A model generated the notes under the pieces. It saw only the letters and a list, made by a program, of their open reading frames with translations. It was not told where the DNA came from and did not search any database. Source: an uncultured Mediterraneibacter sp. (lineage in GTDB: Bacteria > Bacillota > Clostridia > Lachnospirales > Lachnospiraceae). From it: a stretch of DNA of 9,263 nt. This document shows, in pieces, positions 1-5,793 of the stretch. The stretch spans positions 1 through 9,263 of the forward strand of contig NZ_CAKRGI010000046.1 in assembly GCF_934330165.1 (NCBI RefSeq). Direction: 5' to 3'. Each line of letters opens with the position of its first letter. The first letter of the stretch is position 1. Made by a program: the position numbers and the translations under genes.

Positions 1-2
1 AT

Positions 3-368
3 GTAGAGGAATGCTTTCGGAAAATAATAGAAAAACGAAACCCGCCCAAAGCAGAACCTATGGTAGATGGAAAAAGAGGATTCTTATACTTTGATAAAAA
101 TGAAAGTATCTGTTATTCTCTGCACTGGGAGCATTATTTTCAACATATCATTCAGAAGTATAATAATACTTACAAAGTACAGATGCCTGTCATCACCCCG
201 CATGTATGCAGGCATACCTATTGCTCAAATATGGCAAAATCCGGAATGAATCCAAAAGCATTGCAATATTTGATGGGTCACTCAGATATCAGCGTAACGC
301 TGAATACATATACGCATGTAAATCTTGAGGATGCCAGGGAAGAGGTTGCCCGGATCAAGGTTGTGTAA
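3..368 (+). CDS. int: Tyrosine recombinase (Tn916/Tn1549-type integrase), C-terminal part, cut by the window edge
   Basis: The reading frame is open from the left edge, so only the last 121 or so residues of the protein are here; an internal ATG at 60 is not the true start. The fragment is the end of the catalytic domain of a phage-type tyrosine recombinase. It shows the HxxR box (TPHVCRHTY, Arg codon at 210-212), the LMGHSDIS box with the second conserved His (279-281), and the nucleophile Tyr in NTYTHV (codon 309-311). The wording of these motifs closely matches my memory of the Tn916-family integrases of Firmicutes conjugative transposons. Such enzymes excise and insert the element by strand exchange through a phosphotyrosine intermediate. 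In that family int is the last gene of the element, pointing outward to its end. That fits the chromosomal-looking genes that follow. The catalytic residues seen are intact, so nothing suggests decay, but the N-terminal two thirds cannot be judged. Confidence 0.9.
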   Translation, partial: VEECFRKIIEKRNPPKAEPMVDGKRGFLYFDKNESICYSLHWEHYFQHIIQKYNNTYKVQMPVITPHVCRHTYCSNMAKSGMNPKALQYLMGHSDISVTLNTYTHVNLEDAREEVARIKVV

Positions 369-547
369 TTACGATTTTTAATTGAAAATAGCAAGGTATA
401 AAATAGAAAAACATACACCTTATTTTACACCTTTTGCGGACGATATTATGTGAAAATAAACCAGGTTATGCCAGAAAACAAAAATTTACAAAGGCTCACA
501 AAGCCCGAAATATCAAGAAAAACTAAGAAATGCGAGGTTATGCAACA
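369..547. other. Probable end of an integrated element / host junction, exact boundary not resolved
   Basis: This AT-rich, gene-free stretch lies between the integrase stop and the phosphatase gene. In Tn916-like elements the terminal attachment site lies within a few hundred bases of the int stop, so the element-chromosome junction is expected here. I cannot place it because the other end of the element is not in the window. No convincing promoter for the phosphatase was found; TTTACA at 424-429 has no well-spaced -10 box. Confidence 0.45.
414..433 (+). repeat. Two direct 8-bp repeats, possible integrase arm-binding sites
   Basis: TACACCTT occurs at 414-421 and again at 426-433, a 12-bp period, 45-65 bases after the int stop. 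Tn916-family integrases bind short direct repeats (DR2 sites) near the element ends through their N-terminal domain. Position and spacing fit such sites, but the binding role is inferred. Confidence 0.35.
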
Positions 548-1009
548 ATGATTAAAATACTTTTTATCTGCCACGGCAATATCTGCCGGTCAACTCTTGC
601 CCAAAGTTTTTTCACCTATCTGGTGAACACCCATGGTTTTGCAGACCAGTTTGTCATTGACAGTTGTGCAACGAGCAGAGAAGAAATCGGCAATCCACCC
701 CACGGAGGAACTGTTAATAAATTAAAAGAAATGGGCATTCCGGTAATTCCTCATAAAGCCAGGCAGATTACCTGGTCCGACTATACTAATTTTGATTACA
801 TCATTGGTATGGATTCTGCCAACATACGCAATCTTCACCGTATGCTCAAGGGAGATCCGAATAAAAAAATATCCAAATTATTAGATTATACTTCCCGAAA
901 AGGTGAAGATATTGCAGATCCATGGTACACCGGTAACTTTGATGCAACTTACCGGGACATAAAAGAGGGCTGCGAAGCCCTCCTGGATGAATGTCTCTTG
1001 CATCTGTAA
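548..1009 (+). CDS. Low-molecular-weight protein tyrosine phosphatase
   Basis: This 153-residue cytoplasmic protein begins with the P-loop CHGNICRS directly after the first strand. Cys8 is the expected nucleophile and Arg14 the phosphate-binding residue of the CX5R motif. The general-acid loop is present near the C-terminus as DPWY (Asp124-Pro125), and MDSANIRNL (about 88-96) is also typical of the family, as is the length. The family hydrolyses phosphotyrosine; relatives act on bacterial tyrosine kinases, protein arginine phosphate, or arsenate. With only one Cys at the P-loop nucleophile position and a DP-W/Y loop, phosphatase is the better reading than arsenate reductase. I chose the ATG at 548 because GAGG (534-537) sits 10 bases upstream; an in-frame ATG at 530 has no good ribosome site and would add six atypical residues. 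The gene is the first non-element gene after the integrase and is convergent with the J-domain gene. The substrate is unknown. Confidence 0.88.
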   Translation: MIKILFICHGNICRSTLAQSFFTYLVNTHGFADQFVIDSCATSREEIGNPPHGGTVNKLKEMGIPVIPHKARQITWSDYTNFDYIIGMDSANIRNLHRMLKGDPNKKISKLLDYTSRKGEDIADPWYTGNFDATYRDIKEGCEALLDECLLHL

Positions 1010-1018
1010 GCTTTAAGT

Positions 1019-1052
1019 AAAGTTTCAGGTTTATATTCCTGTACTTTTTACT
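1019..1052. terminator. Possible bidirectional terminator between convergent genes
   Basis: An imperfect hairpin pairs AAAGT (1019-1023) with ACTTT (1043-1047) and CAGG (1026-1029) with CCTG (1038-1041) around an 8-base AT loop. It is flanked by T-rich sequence on the right and A-rich sequence on the left. Its place between two convergent stop codons fits a shared terminator, but the stem is weak. Confidence 0.4.
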
Positions 1053-1071
1053 TTTCGTTCCTGATTCTCAA

Positions 1072-1791
1072 TCAGCCTTCCAGTGCATAAGAGAGTAATT
1101 TTTTCAAATCGTGATGAAACTGCCGGTTTTTATTGTGCAGTTTCTTTTTTTCTGATGCAGATTTCATCCGCTCAATCTGAACCCGGTAACGGTTAAATAA
1201 GGCAATGTAATCATTCCCGGGTTTCTGTCCCCAACGAACCAGTACCCAGTTCATTGCCTCATCATTCCAAAATTCCATCGGAATTTCTGCCATTTTCAGT
1301 AAAGTGATATATTGGACTGCCTCCCTGGCCATTTTTGCGATCTGACGATTGCGATATGTATTTTCATGTTCAGCCCGTCCAAGCTTTCCGAGCAATCGCT
1401 TCGGCATACTTTTTTTCTTTTCCTCACGGTTCATCAGTTGTAAACTTTTTTTAAGTATTTCATTCAGACTGCTATATGCATTCCAGTAAGTAACAAAAGA
1501 AACAGACGCCGCTGTCTTTTCCTCCGGCTCAAGCTTGAATGTCTTGAATACCCGTTCTACTGGTTCTGGATTCCCGAAAAGCTGTGCATCATAACCTTTT
1601 CTTTTTTCAGGATCAGATAATGTCTGATATGCTTCAAGTATTTCCTGCATGAAAGCGGTTGTATCTATATCTTTATGTGCATTTGCATCTGGATGATACA
1701 CTTTTGCCAATGCATTTTTTGCTATTGTGATTTCCTCGATTGACGCATCTCTGGACACACCTAATATTTCATAATAAGTGCGAGATTTCAT
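1072..1791 (-). CDS. J-domain (DnaJ-like) protein with uncharacterised C-terminal region
   Basis: Of 239 residues, roughly 5-72 form a J domain: YYEILGV opening, the HPD signature at 33-35 that stimulates Hsp70 (DnaK) ATPase, and the closing LSDPEKRKGYD. The G/F-rich linker, zinc-finger repeats and substrate-binding domain of true DnaJ are absent, so this is a type III (J-only) co-chaperone and not the housekeeping dnaJ. Residues about 75-239 are rich in charged residues, look helical, and match no family I recognise; Trp and aromatic residues cluster near 173-187. There is no signal peptide or membrane segment, so it is probably cytosolic. The start is secured by AAGGAGG (complement of 1798-1804), 6 bases upstream. 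It has its own sigma-A-like promoter overlapped by an inverted repeat and is divergent from the carboxypeptidase gene. Its DnaK-client role is unknown. Confidence 0.82.
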   Translation of the reverse strand: MKSRTYYEILGVSRDASIEEITIAKNALAKVYHPDANAHKDIDTTAFMQEILEAYQTLSDPEKRKGYDAQLFGNPEPVERVFKTFKLEPEEKTAASVSFVTYWNAYSSLNEILKKSLQLMNREEKKKSMPKRLLGKLGRAEHENTYRNRQIAKMAREAVQYITLLKMAEIPMEFWNDEAMNWVLVRWGQKPGNDYIALFNRYRVQIERMKSASEKKKLHNKNRQFHHDLKKLLSYALEG

Positions 1792-1824
1792 GAAGAACCT
1801 CCTTCTTATAACTATTTATTTCCC

Positions 1825-1846
1825 ATGACTAATATACGCTAGTCAT
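1825..1846. promoter_or_regulatory. Inverted repeat overlapping the -10 box, candidate operator
   Basis: ATGACTA (1825-1831) and TAGTCAT (1840-1846) are perfect 7-bp inverted arms around an 8-bp spacer. The repeat covers the -10 box, part of the spacer and the predicted start point of the minus-strand promoter, a placement typical for a dimeric repressor site. It is not the CIRCE element of HrcA. The cognate regulator is not in the window. Confidence 0.5.
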
Positions 1847-1859
1847 TTTCAAAAGTCAA
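1831..1859 (-). promoter_or_regulatory. Sigma-A-type promoter of the J-domain gene
   Basis: On the minus strand TTGACT (complement of 1854-1859) and TATATT (complement of 1831-1836) are separated by exactly 17 bases. This would start transcription near 1824, giving a leader of about 30 bases that contains the ribosome site. Confidence 0.72.
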
Positions 1860-1892
1860 TGAAACTCTGTCTGCATATTTTGAAATTTCCCC

Positions 1893-1905
1893 TACTATAT
1901 TAGTA
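1893..1905 (+). promoter_or_regulatory. Weak candidate -10 region for the first carboxypeptidase gene
   Basis: The sequence TACTATATTAGTA holds a TATATT-like -10 box (1896-1901) inside a small symmetric element (TACTA/TAGTA with a 3-bp centre). It lies 29 bases before the start codon. No good -35 box stands at the right distance; the best is a 3/6 match, so promoter assignment is tentative. Confidence 0.3.
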
Positions 1906-1933
1906 ACATACGAGATTCTGGAGGAAATCCTTT

Positions 1934-3142
1934 ATGAAAAAAATCAAAAAGCTATTGACAGTCATGCTGATCTGCATACAGACACTGCAATTTTCAATGG
2001 TTCCGAATGTCCTCGCTGAAGAAACAGCAACCACTCCGGGAACAGAACAAGCTCCGGATACAGCAGTAGAAGTGACTGCTCCTTCTGTAATTTTAATGGA
2101 AATGACAACGGGTACAGTATTATACGAAAAAGATGCGGATACTGCACGACCACCGGCAAGTGTCACGAAAGTCATGACAATGCTTTTAATTTTTGATGCA
2201 CTTGCAGAAGGGAAAATCCAGTTGGAGGATGAGGTTACAACTTCTGAATATGCCTCTTCTATGGGCGGCTCTCAGGTCTTCCTGGAAACGGGAGAAAAGC
2301 AGACCGTAGAAACTTTACTCAAATGTATTTCTGTTGCCAGTGCAAATGATGCCTGTGTTGCTATGGCTGAATACATTTCAGGAAATGAAGAGGAATTTGT
2401 CTGGCAGATGAATCTTCGTGCAGAAGGTCTCGGCATGAAACATACTCATTTTTTGAATTGTAACGGACTGGATACAGACGGTCATGAGACAAGTGCCCGC
2501 GATATTGCATTGATGTCCCGTGAACTCCTAATGAAATATCCTGAAATTCATAACTATTGTACGATCTGGATGGAAAATATTACTCATACAACCTCAAAAG
2601 GTTCGTCTGAATTTGGATTAACCAATACAAATAAACTGATCCGTCAGTATGAATATGCAACCGGATTAAAAACCGGTTCTACTGGAAAGGCAAAGTTCTG
2701 CGTTTCGGCAACTGCTGAAAAAAATGGCGTCAGTCTGATCGCAGTTATTATGGGAGCTGAAGACTCCAAAGCCAGGTTCAAGGATGCTGTTACCTTATTA
2801 AACTATGGATTTGGAAAATGCCAGATGTATACCGATGAAAAAATGCCTTCTTTGGATCCAATCTCTGTTGCCGGTGGTATACAGGAATTCATTTCGCTTG
2901 AATATGAAAAGAAATTTACCTATTTGGATACAACAGGTGCAAATCTGAATGCTGTTACTTCAAGACTTCAGATTCCTGATAAAGTGAATGCTCCGGTTAA
3001 AAAAGGGGACGTTGTCGGTCAACTGATTTACTATTTAGATGGAAAGAAGATTGGCAGTGTGAATCTCCTGGCTGAAGAATCCGTTAAAAAAGCAGGTTTT
3101 TTTGATTATCTGAGAAAAGTTCTTTACTGGATTGCATTATAA
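1934..3142 (+). CDS. Secreted serine-type D-Ala-D-Ala carboxypeptidase (DacF/PBP5-like), first copy
   Basis: This 402-residue protein is a low-molecular-weight penicillin-binding protein that removes the terminal D-Ala from peptidoglycan pentapeptides outside the membrane. It starts with a signal peptide (basic MKKIKK, hydrophobic core, likely cleavage after VLA at 28). All three active-site motifs are intact: SVTK at 76-79 (nucleophile Ser76), SAN at 136-138 and KTG at 246-248. A PBP5-type beta-rich C-terminal domain follows (about 290-385). The end, FFDYLRKVLYWIAL, is an amphipathic/hydrophobic helix of the kind that tethers these enzymes to the membrane. GGAGG (1920-1924), 9 bases before the ATG, sets the start. 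It appears to be a single-gene unit, with the J-domain gene divergent on its left and a probable terminator on its right. It is clearly related in architecture to the second copy at 5794-7065; which has vegetative and which sporulation roles cannot be told. Confidence 0.92.
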   Translation: MKKIKKLLTVMLICIQTLQFSMVPNVLAEETATTPGTEQAPDTAVEVTAPSVILMEMTTGTVLYEKDADTARPPASVTKVMTMLLIFDALAEGKIQLEDEVTTSEYASSMGGSQVFLETGEKQTVETLLKCISVASANDACVAMAEYISGNEEEFVWQMNLRAEGLGMKHTHFLNCNGLDTDGHETSARDIALMSRELLMKYPEIHNYCTIWMENITHTTSKGSSEFGLTNTNKLIRQYEYATGLKTGSTGKAKFCVSATAEKNGVSLIAVIMGAEDSKARFKDAVTLLNYGFGKCQMYTDEKMPSLDPISVAGGIQEFISLEYEKKFTYLDTTGANLNAVTSRLQIPDKVNAPVKKGDVVGQLIYYLDGKKIGSVNLLAEESVKKAGFFDYLRKVLYWIAL

Positions 3143-3171
3143 AGAATACTGCTATAGAGAATACTTATTAT

Positions 3172-3213
3172 ATTTTCCGGGAAACTCTGCCAGAAAATCT
3201 TTATATTTTTCTT
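3172..3213 (+). terminator. Probable rho-independent terminator after the first carboxypeptidase gene
   Basis: ATTTTC (3172-3177) pairs with GAAAAT (3193-3198), extended by GG/CC after one mismatch, with a 9-base loop. A T-rich run (3200-3213) follows. It stands 30 bases after the stop codon. Confidence 0.5.
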
Positions 3214-3241
3214 GTCCTCAAAAGGGAATGTGATTTATAAT
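3212..3241 (+). promoter_or_regulatory. Sigma-A-type promoter of the metallophosphoesterase gene
   Basis: TTGTCC (3212-3217) and a perfect TATAAT (3236-3241) are 18 bases apart. The start point would fall near 3248, leaving about 40 bases of leader before the chosen ATG at 3288 but only about 13 before the alternative ATG at 3261, which supports the shorter gene. Confidence 0.6.
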
Positions 3242-3287
3242 TATTTTATTCGCTGCCAGGATGCAGAGACAGGAGAGTGAGCCATTT

Positions 3288-4190
3288 ATGAATATACCAA
3301 TGATTATTTTTCTTTTTATTCTGATTGTAGGGGGACTGCTTGGATCGGAGATTTATCGGGAACTCCATCATTTCCGGGTAACTCACTACACGATTGAATC
3401 ACAGAAATTCAAAGGCTTCAGCAGGGATCTGAATCTGATTTTTCTAAGTGATCTTCATAACCGGGTTTATGGTGAGAAAAATGAACTTCTGCTGCAGGCT
3501 ATCCGCAACGAAACACCAGATCTTATTTTAATCGGTGGAGATATGCTCGTCGGCAAGGAAGATGCTTTCTATGATATTGCACTTAATTTTACCAGTCAGT
3601 TACCCAAAATTGCTCCGGTGCTTTACGCAACAGGCAACCACGAGCAGCGTATGCGGGAAAACCCTGAAATCTATCAGGTTTCCTATGCCGACTACCGGCA
3701 ACAGTTAAAAGACAGGGGCATTCTGTTTTTGGAAAATGAAAGCTGCCGGATTGAAGCTGGGACGGTTCTGTTGGAAATTTCAGGTGTGGAACTTCCATCC
3801 GAATCGTATAAAAAGCTGAAAAAGCTTCCAATCCAGGCTTCTGATATTGCAGAATATCTCCATAAAGATAGTGTTTCGGTTACTGAAGATTCAGTTTACC
3901 GCATTTTACTTGCCCATAATCCGGCTTATATGAATGCTTATAAAGGATGGGGGGCTGACCTTATTTTATCCGGTCATCTCCACGGTGGAGTGATGCGACT
4001 TCCCGGAATTGGTGGAGTGATCACACCACAAGCATTCCTTTTTCCAAAATACTCTGGTGAAATGACGAAAGAAGGAGAACAGACCATTATTGTCAGCCGT
4101 GGACTTGGAACGCATACGATTAATATCCGGCTTTTTAATCAGCCGGAAGTCGTGTCCATCCACCTGAAAAAGCCAGAAAATATGAAATGA
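3288..4190 (+). CDS. Membrane-anchored metallophosphoesterase (YkuE/YaeI-like)
   Basis: The 300-residue protein has one N-terminal hydrophobic helix (about 3-20) followed by a calcineurin-like phosphoesterase domain. The dinuclear metal-binding motifs appear in order: DLH (Asp55, His57), GGD (Asp85), GNHE (Asn117, His118), His210 in LLAHNP, and GHLH (His230, His232). All are intact, so it should be an active metal-dependent phosphohydrolase. The order and spacing resemble the YkuE/YaeI group of single-TM enzymes, members of which have been linked to envelope lipids, but the substrate here is unknown. I prefer ATG 3288 because AGGAG (3271-3275) lies 12 bases upstream; starting at 3261 would add nine polar residues ahead of the membrane helix and sits too close to the predicted transcription start. 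The final codons overlap an imperfect copy of the repeat found just downstream. Confidence 0.88.
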   Translation: MNIPMIIFLFILIVGGLLGSEIYRELHHFRVTHYTIESQKFKGFSRDLNLIFLSDLHNRVYGEKNELLLQAIRNETPDLILIGGDMLVGKEDAFYDIALNFTSQLPKIAPVLYATGNHEQRMRENPEIYQVSYADYRQQLKDRGILFLENESCRIEAGTVLLEISGVELPSESYKKLKKLPIQASDIAEYLHKDSVSVTEDSVYRILLAHNPAYMNAYKGWGADLILSGHLHGGVMRLPGIGGVITPQAFLFPKYSGEMTKEGEQTIIVSRGLGTHTINIRLFNQPEVVSIHLKKPENMK

Positions 4191-4200
4191 TTTTTGAATA

Positions 4201-4230
4201 GCCGGAAATATGAAAGCCGGAAATATGAAA
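4201..4230 (+). repeat. Perfect tandem duplication of a 15-bp unit, with related copies nearby
   Basis: GCCGGAAATATGAAA occurs at 4201-4215 and immediately again at 4216-4230. An imperfect relative (one substitution, one extra A) ends the preceding gene at 4172-4187, and the core CCGGAAATATG returns at 4302-4312 inside a leader hairpin. The series points to local duplication. The function is unknown. Confidence 0.75.
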
Positions 4231-4243
4231 GATGAAAAAGCCG

Positions 4244-4272
4244 TTGTCAAAATTTCTTTTTTCCCCTATAAT
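4244..4272 (+). promoter_or_regulatory. Strong sigma-A-type promoter of the scpAB operon
   Basis: TTGTCA (4244-4249) and a perfect TATAAT (4267-4272) have a 17-base spacer ending in CCCC. Transcription would begin near 4279, giving an approximately 98-base leader before scpA. Confidence 0.75.
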
Positions 4273-4296
4273 ATTCATGTTATGGTATTTTGGGAT

Positions 4297-4355
4297 TTTC
4301 CCCGGAAATATGCACCGGGAAAGTCTGCAGGTACTTCAGATCATGCTTTTAAGCA
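4297..4355 (+). other. Structured 5' leader of scpA: two inverted repeats
   Basis: TTTCCCCGG (4297-4305) can pair with CCGGGAAA (4315-4322) with one bulged C, its loop containing the repeated AAATATG. TGCTT/AAGCA (4344-4355) forms a second tiny inverted repeat. Both lie in the predicted untranslated leader. No known riboswitch is recognised, and neither hairpin is followed by a T tract. Confidence 0.35.
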
Positions 4356-4376
4356 CAGAAATGACAAGAGGGAAAA

Positions 4377-5216
4377 ATGGGTATACCGGTAAAATTAGAA
4401 GTATTTGAAGGACCACTGGATCTGCTCCTTCATTTGATAGAGAAAAATAAAGTTGATATTTATGATATTCCGATTGTTGAGATCACGAACCAGTATATGG
4501 AATATATCAGGGGGATGCAGCATGAGGATCTGAATGTCATGAGTGAATTTCTTGTGATGGCAGCGACGCTTCTGGATATCAAATGCCGGATGCTTCTTCC
4601 TAAGGAAGTGACGGAAGAAGGCGAAGAAGAAGATCCGCGTCAGGAGCTTGTGGAACAGCTCCTCCAATATAAAATGTACAAGTATATGGCATTTGAACTG
4701 AAAGACCGTGAACTGGATTCGGGTCAGGTTATGTATAAATCTCCGGATATTCCAGAAGAAGTTCTCGAATACGCAGAACCGGTAGACCTGGATCAGCTTC
4801 TTGGAGATCTCACTATGGCTAAATTAGGAGAAGTATTTCGTGAGATCATGAAGCGTCAGGCTGAAAAGATTGATCCGGTCAGGAGTAAATTCGGAAAGAT
4901 TGAAAAGGAAGAGGTTTCTCTTTCAGATAAATTTGTCTACGTTCATGAATATATGCGTCAGCATAAACGGTTCAGTTTCAGGCAGCTTCTTTTGGAGCAG
5001 AAGAGTAAGATGCATATCGTTGTTACTTTTCTTGCGATCCTGGAAATGATGAAGCTGGGAGAGATTCACGTAGAGCAGGAAAATACCTGTGGAGAAATCA
5101 TGATTGAAAGGATAGGAGAAGCAGATGAATACAAAGAAGCTTCAGGCAGCGATCGAAGCGATTCTGTTTACAATGGGGGAATCGGTGGAACTGAGCAAGA
5201 TCGCAGCAGCGATTGA
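4377..5216 (+). CDS. scpA: Segregation and condensation protein A (kleisin subunit of SMC-ScpAB)
   Basis: The 279-residue protein opens with the family hallmark FEGPLDLLLHLIEKNKVDIYDIPI (residues 9-32) and continues with the MSEFLVMAATLLDIKCRMLLP helix (about 56-76), an acidic linker, and a C-terminal winged-helix region (about 180-249). ScpA bridges the two SMC heads and binds ScpB, forming the bacterial condensin that organises and separates chromosomes. AAGAGGG (4366-4372) lies just ahead of the ATG, a slightly tight spacing. The frame runs 92 bases into scpB, so about 30 C-terminal residues (250-279, Ser/Asp/Gly-rich and not helical in appearance) are encoded by DNA that also encodes the ScpB N-terminus. 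This tail lies beyond the conserved domain. A consensus promoter precedes the gene. Confidence 0.95.
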   Translation: MGIPVKLEVFEGPLDLLLHLIEKNKVDIYDIPIVEITNQYMEYIRGMQHEDLNVMSEFLVMAATLLDIKCRMLLPKEVTEEGEEEDPRQELVEQLLQYKMYKYMAFELKDRELDSGQVMYKSPDIPEEVLEYAEPVDLDQLLGDLTMAKLGEVFREIMKRQAEKIDPVRSKFGKIEKEEVSLSDKFVYVHEYMRQHKRFSFRQLLLEQKSKMHIVVTFLAILEMMKLGEIHVEQENTCGEIMIERIGEADEYKEASGSDRSDSVYNGGIGGTEQDRSSD

Positions 5217-5694
5217 ACAGGATGAACCTACGACCCGTGGAATGATTTCTGATATGATGATTGCTTATGAAAAGCAGAACCGCGGTATCCGGATTATTGA
5301 GCTAGATCATTCATTCCAGTTATGTACAAAAAAAGAATACTATGATTATCTCATCCGCATTGCCAGACAGCCTAAGAGGTATGCACTCACAGATGTTATG
5401 CTGGAGACACTCTCAATCATTGCATACCGTCAGCCGGTAACCAAACTGGAAATTGAAAAGATCCGCGGGGTAAAGTCTGATCATGCTGTCAATAAGCTGG
5501 TGGAATATGGACTGGTGGAAGAAGTCGGACGGATGGATGCCCCAGGCAGACCTATTTTATTTGGAACGACCGAGGAATTTCTTCGTCGTTTCAGTGTTCA
5601 GTCTCTTGATGATCTTCCATCCCTTGCCCCTGAACAGATTGAGCATTTTAAAGAAGAGGCAGAAGATGAGGCTAAGTTAAAACTTGATATCTGA
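5125..5694 (+). CDS. scpB: Segregation and condensation protein B
   Basis: The 189-residue protein shows the ScpB pattern: KLQAAIEAILFTMGESV at the N-terminus, the central motif TDVMLETLSIIAYRQPVTKLEIEKIRGV (about 89-116), and the second winged helix with DAPGRPILFGTTEEFLRRF (about 138-156). The acidic C-terminal tail is also typical. ScpB dimers bind the ScpA linker and regulate SMC head engagement. The start is set by AGGAG (5114-5118) with 6-base spacing, all within scpA, so translation is probably coupled. No convincing terminator follows, so the transcript may continue into the carboxypeptidase gene 99 bases downstream. Confidence 0.95.
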   Translation: MNTKKLQAAIEAILFTMGESVELSKIAAAIEQDEPTTRGMISDMMIAYEKQNRGIRIIELDHSFQLCTKKEYYDYLIRIARQPKRYALTDVMLETLSIIAYRQPVTKLEIEKIRGVKSDHAVNKLVEYGLVEEVGRMDAPGRPILFGTTEEFLRRFSVQSLDDLPSLAPEQIEHFKEEAEDEAKLKLDI

Positions 5695-5793
5695 TTTTTT
5701 AGTTACATAAGCAGTTTTTTCTTTTGTCAGGTCTGATTTTCGGAGTGGATACATAAAATAATGACAAGATAATTCTGTAACGGAGTTGAAGCA

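Noticed and set aside
1825..1846. CIRCE element (HrcA operator) upstream of the DnaJ-like gene
   Set aside because: Arms are ATGACTA/TAGTCAT with an 8-bp spacer, not the TTAGCACTC/GAGTGCTAA pair with a 9-bp spacer.
4210..4392. 60-residue ORF spanning the scpA leader
   Set aside because: It starts inside the tandem repeat, contains the scpA promoter and overlaps the scpA start; no ribosome site and no recognisable protein features.
5695..5793. Promoter or terminator between scpB and the second carboxypeptidase gene
   Set aside because: TTGTCA is present but no -10 box lies at 16-18 bases, and T-rich stretches have no stem before them; read-through from scpAB is the simpler reading.
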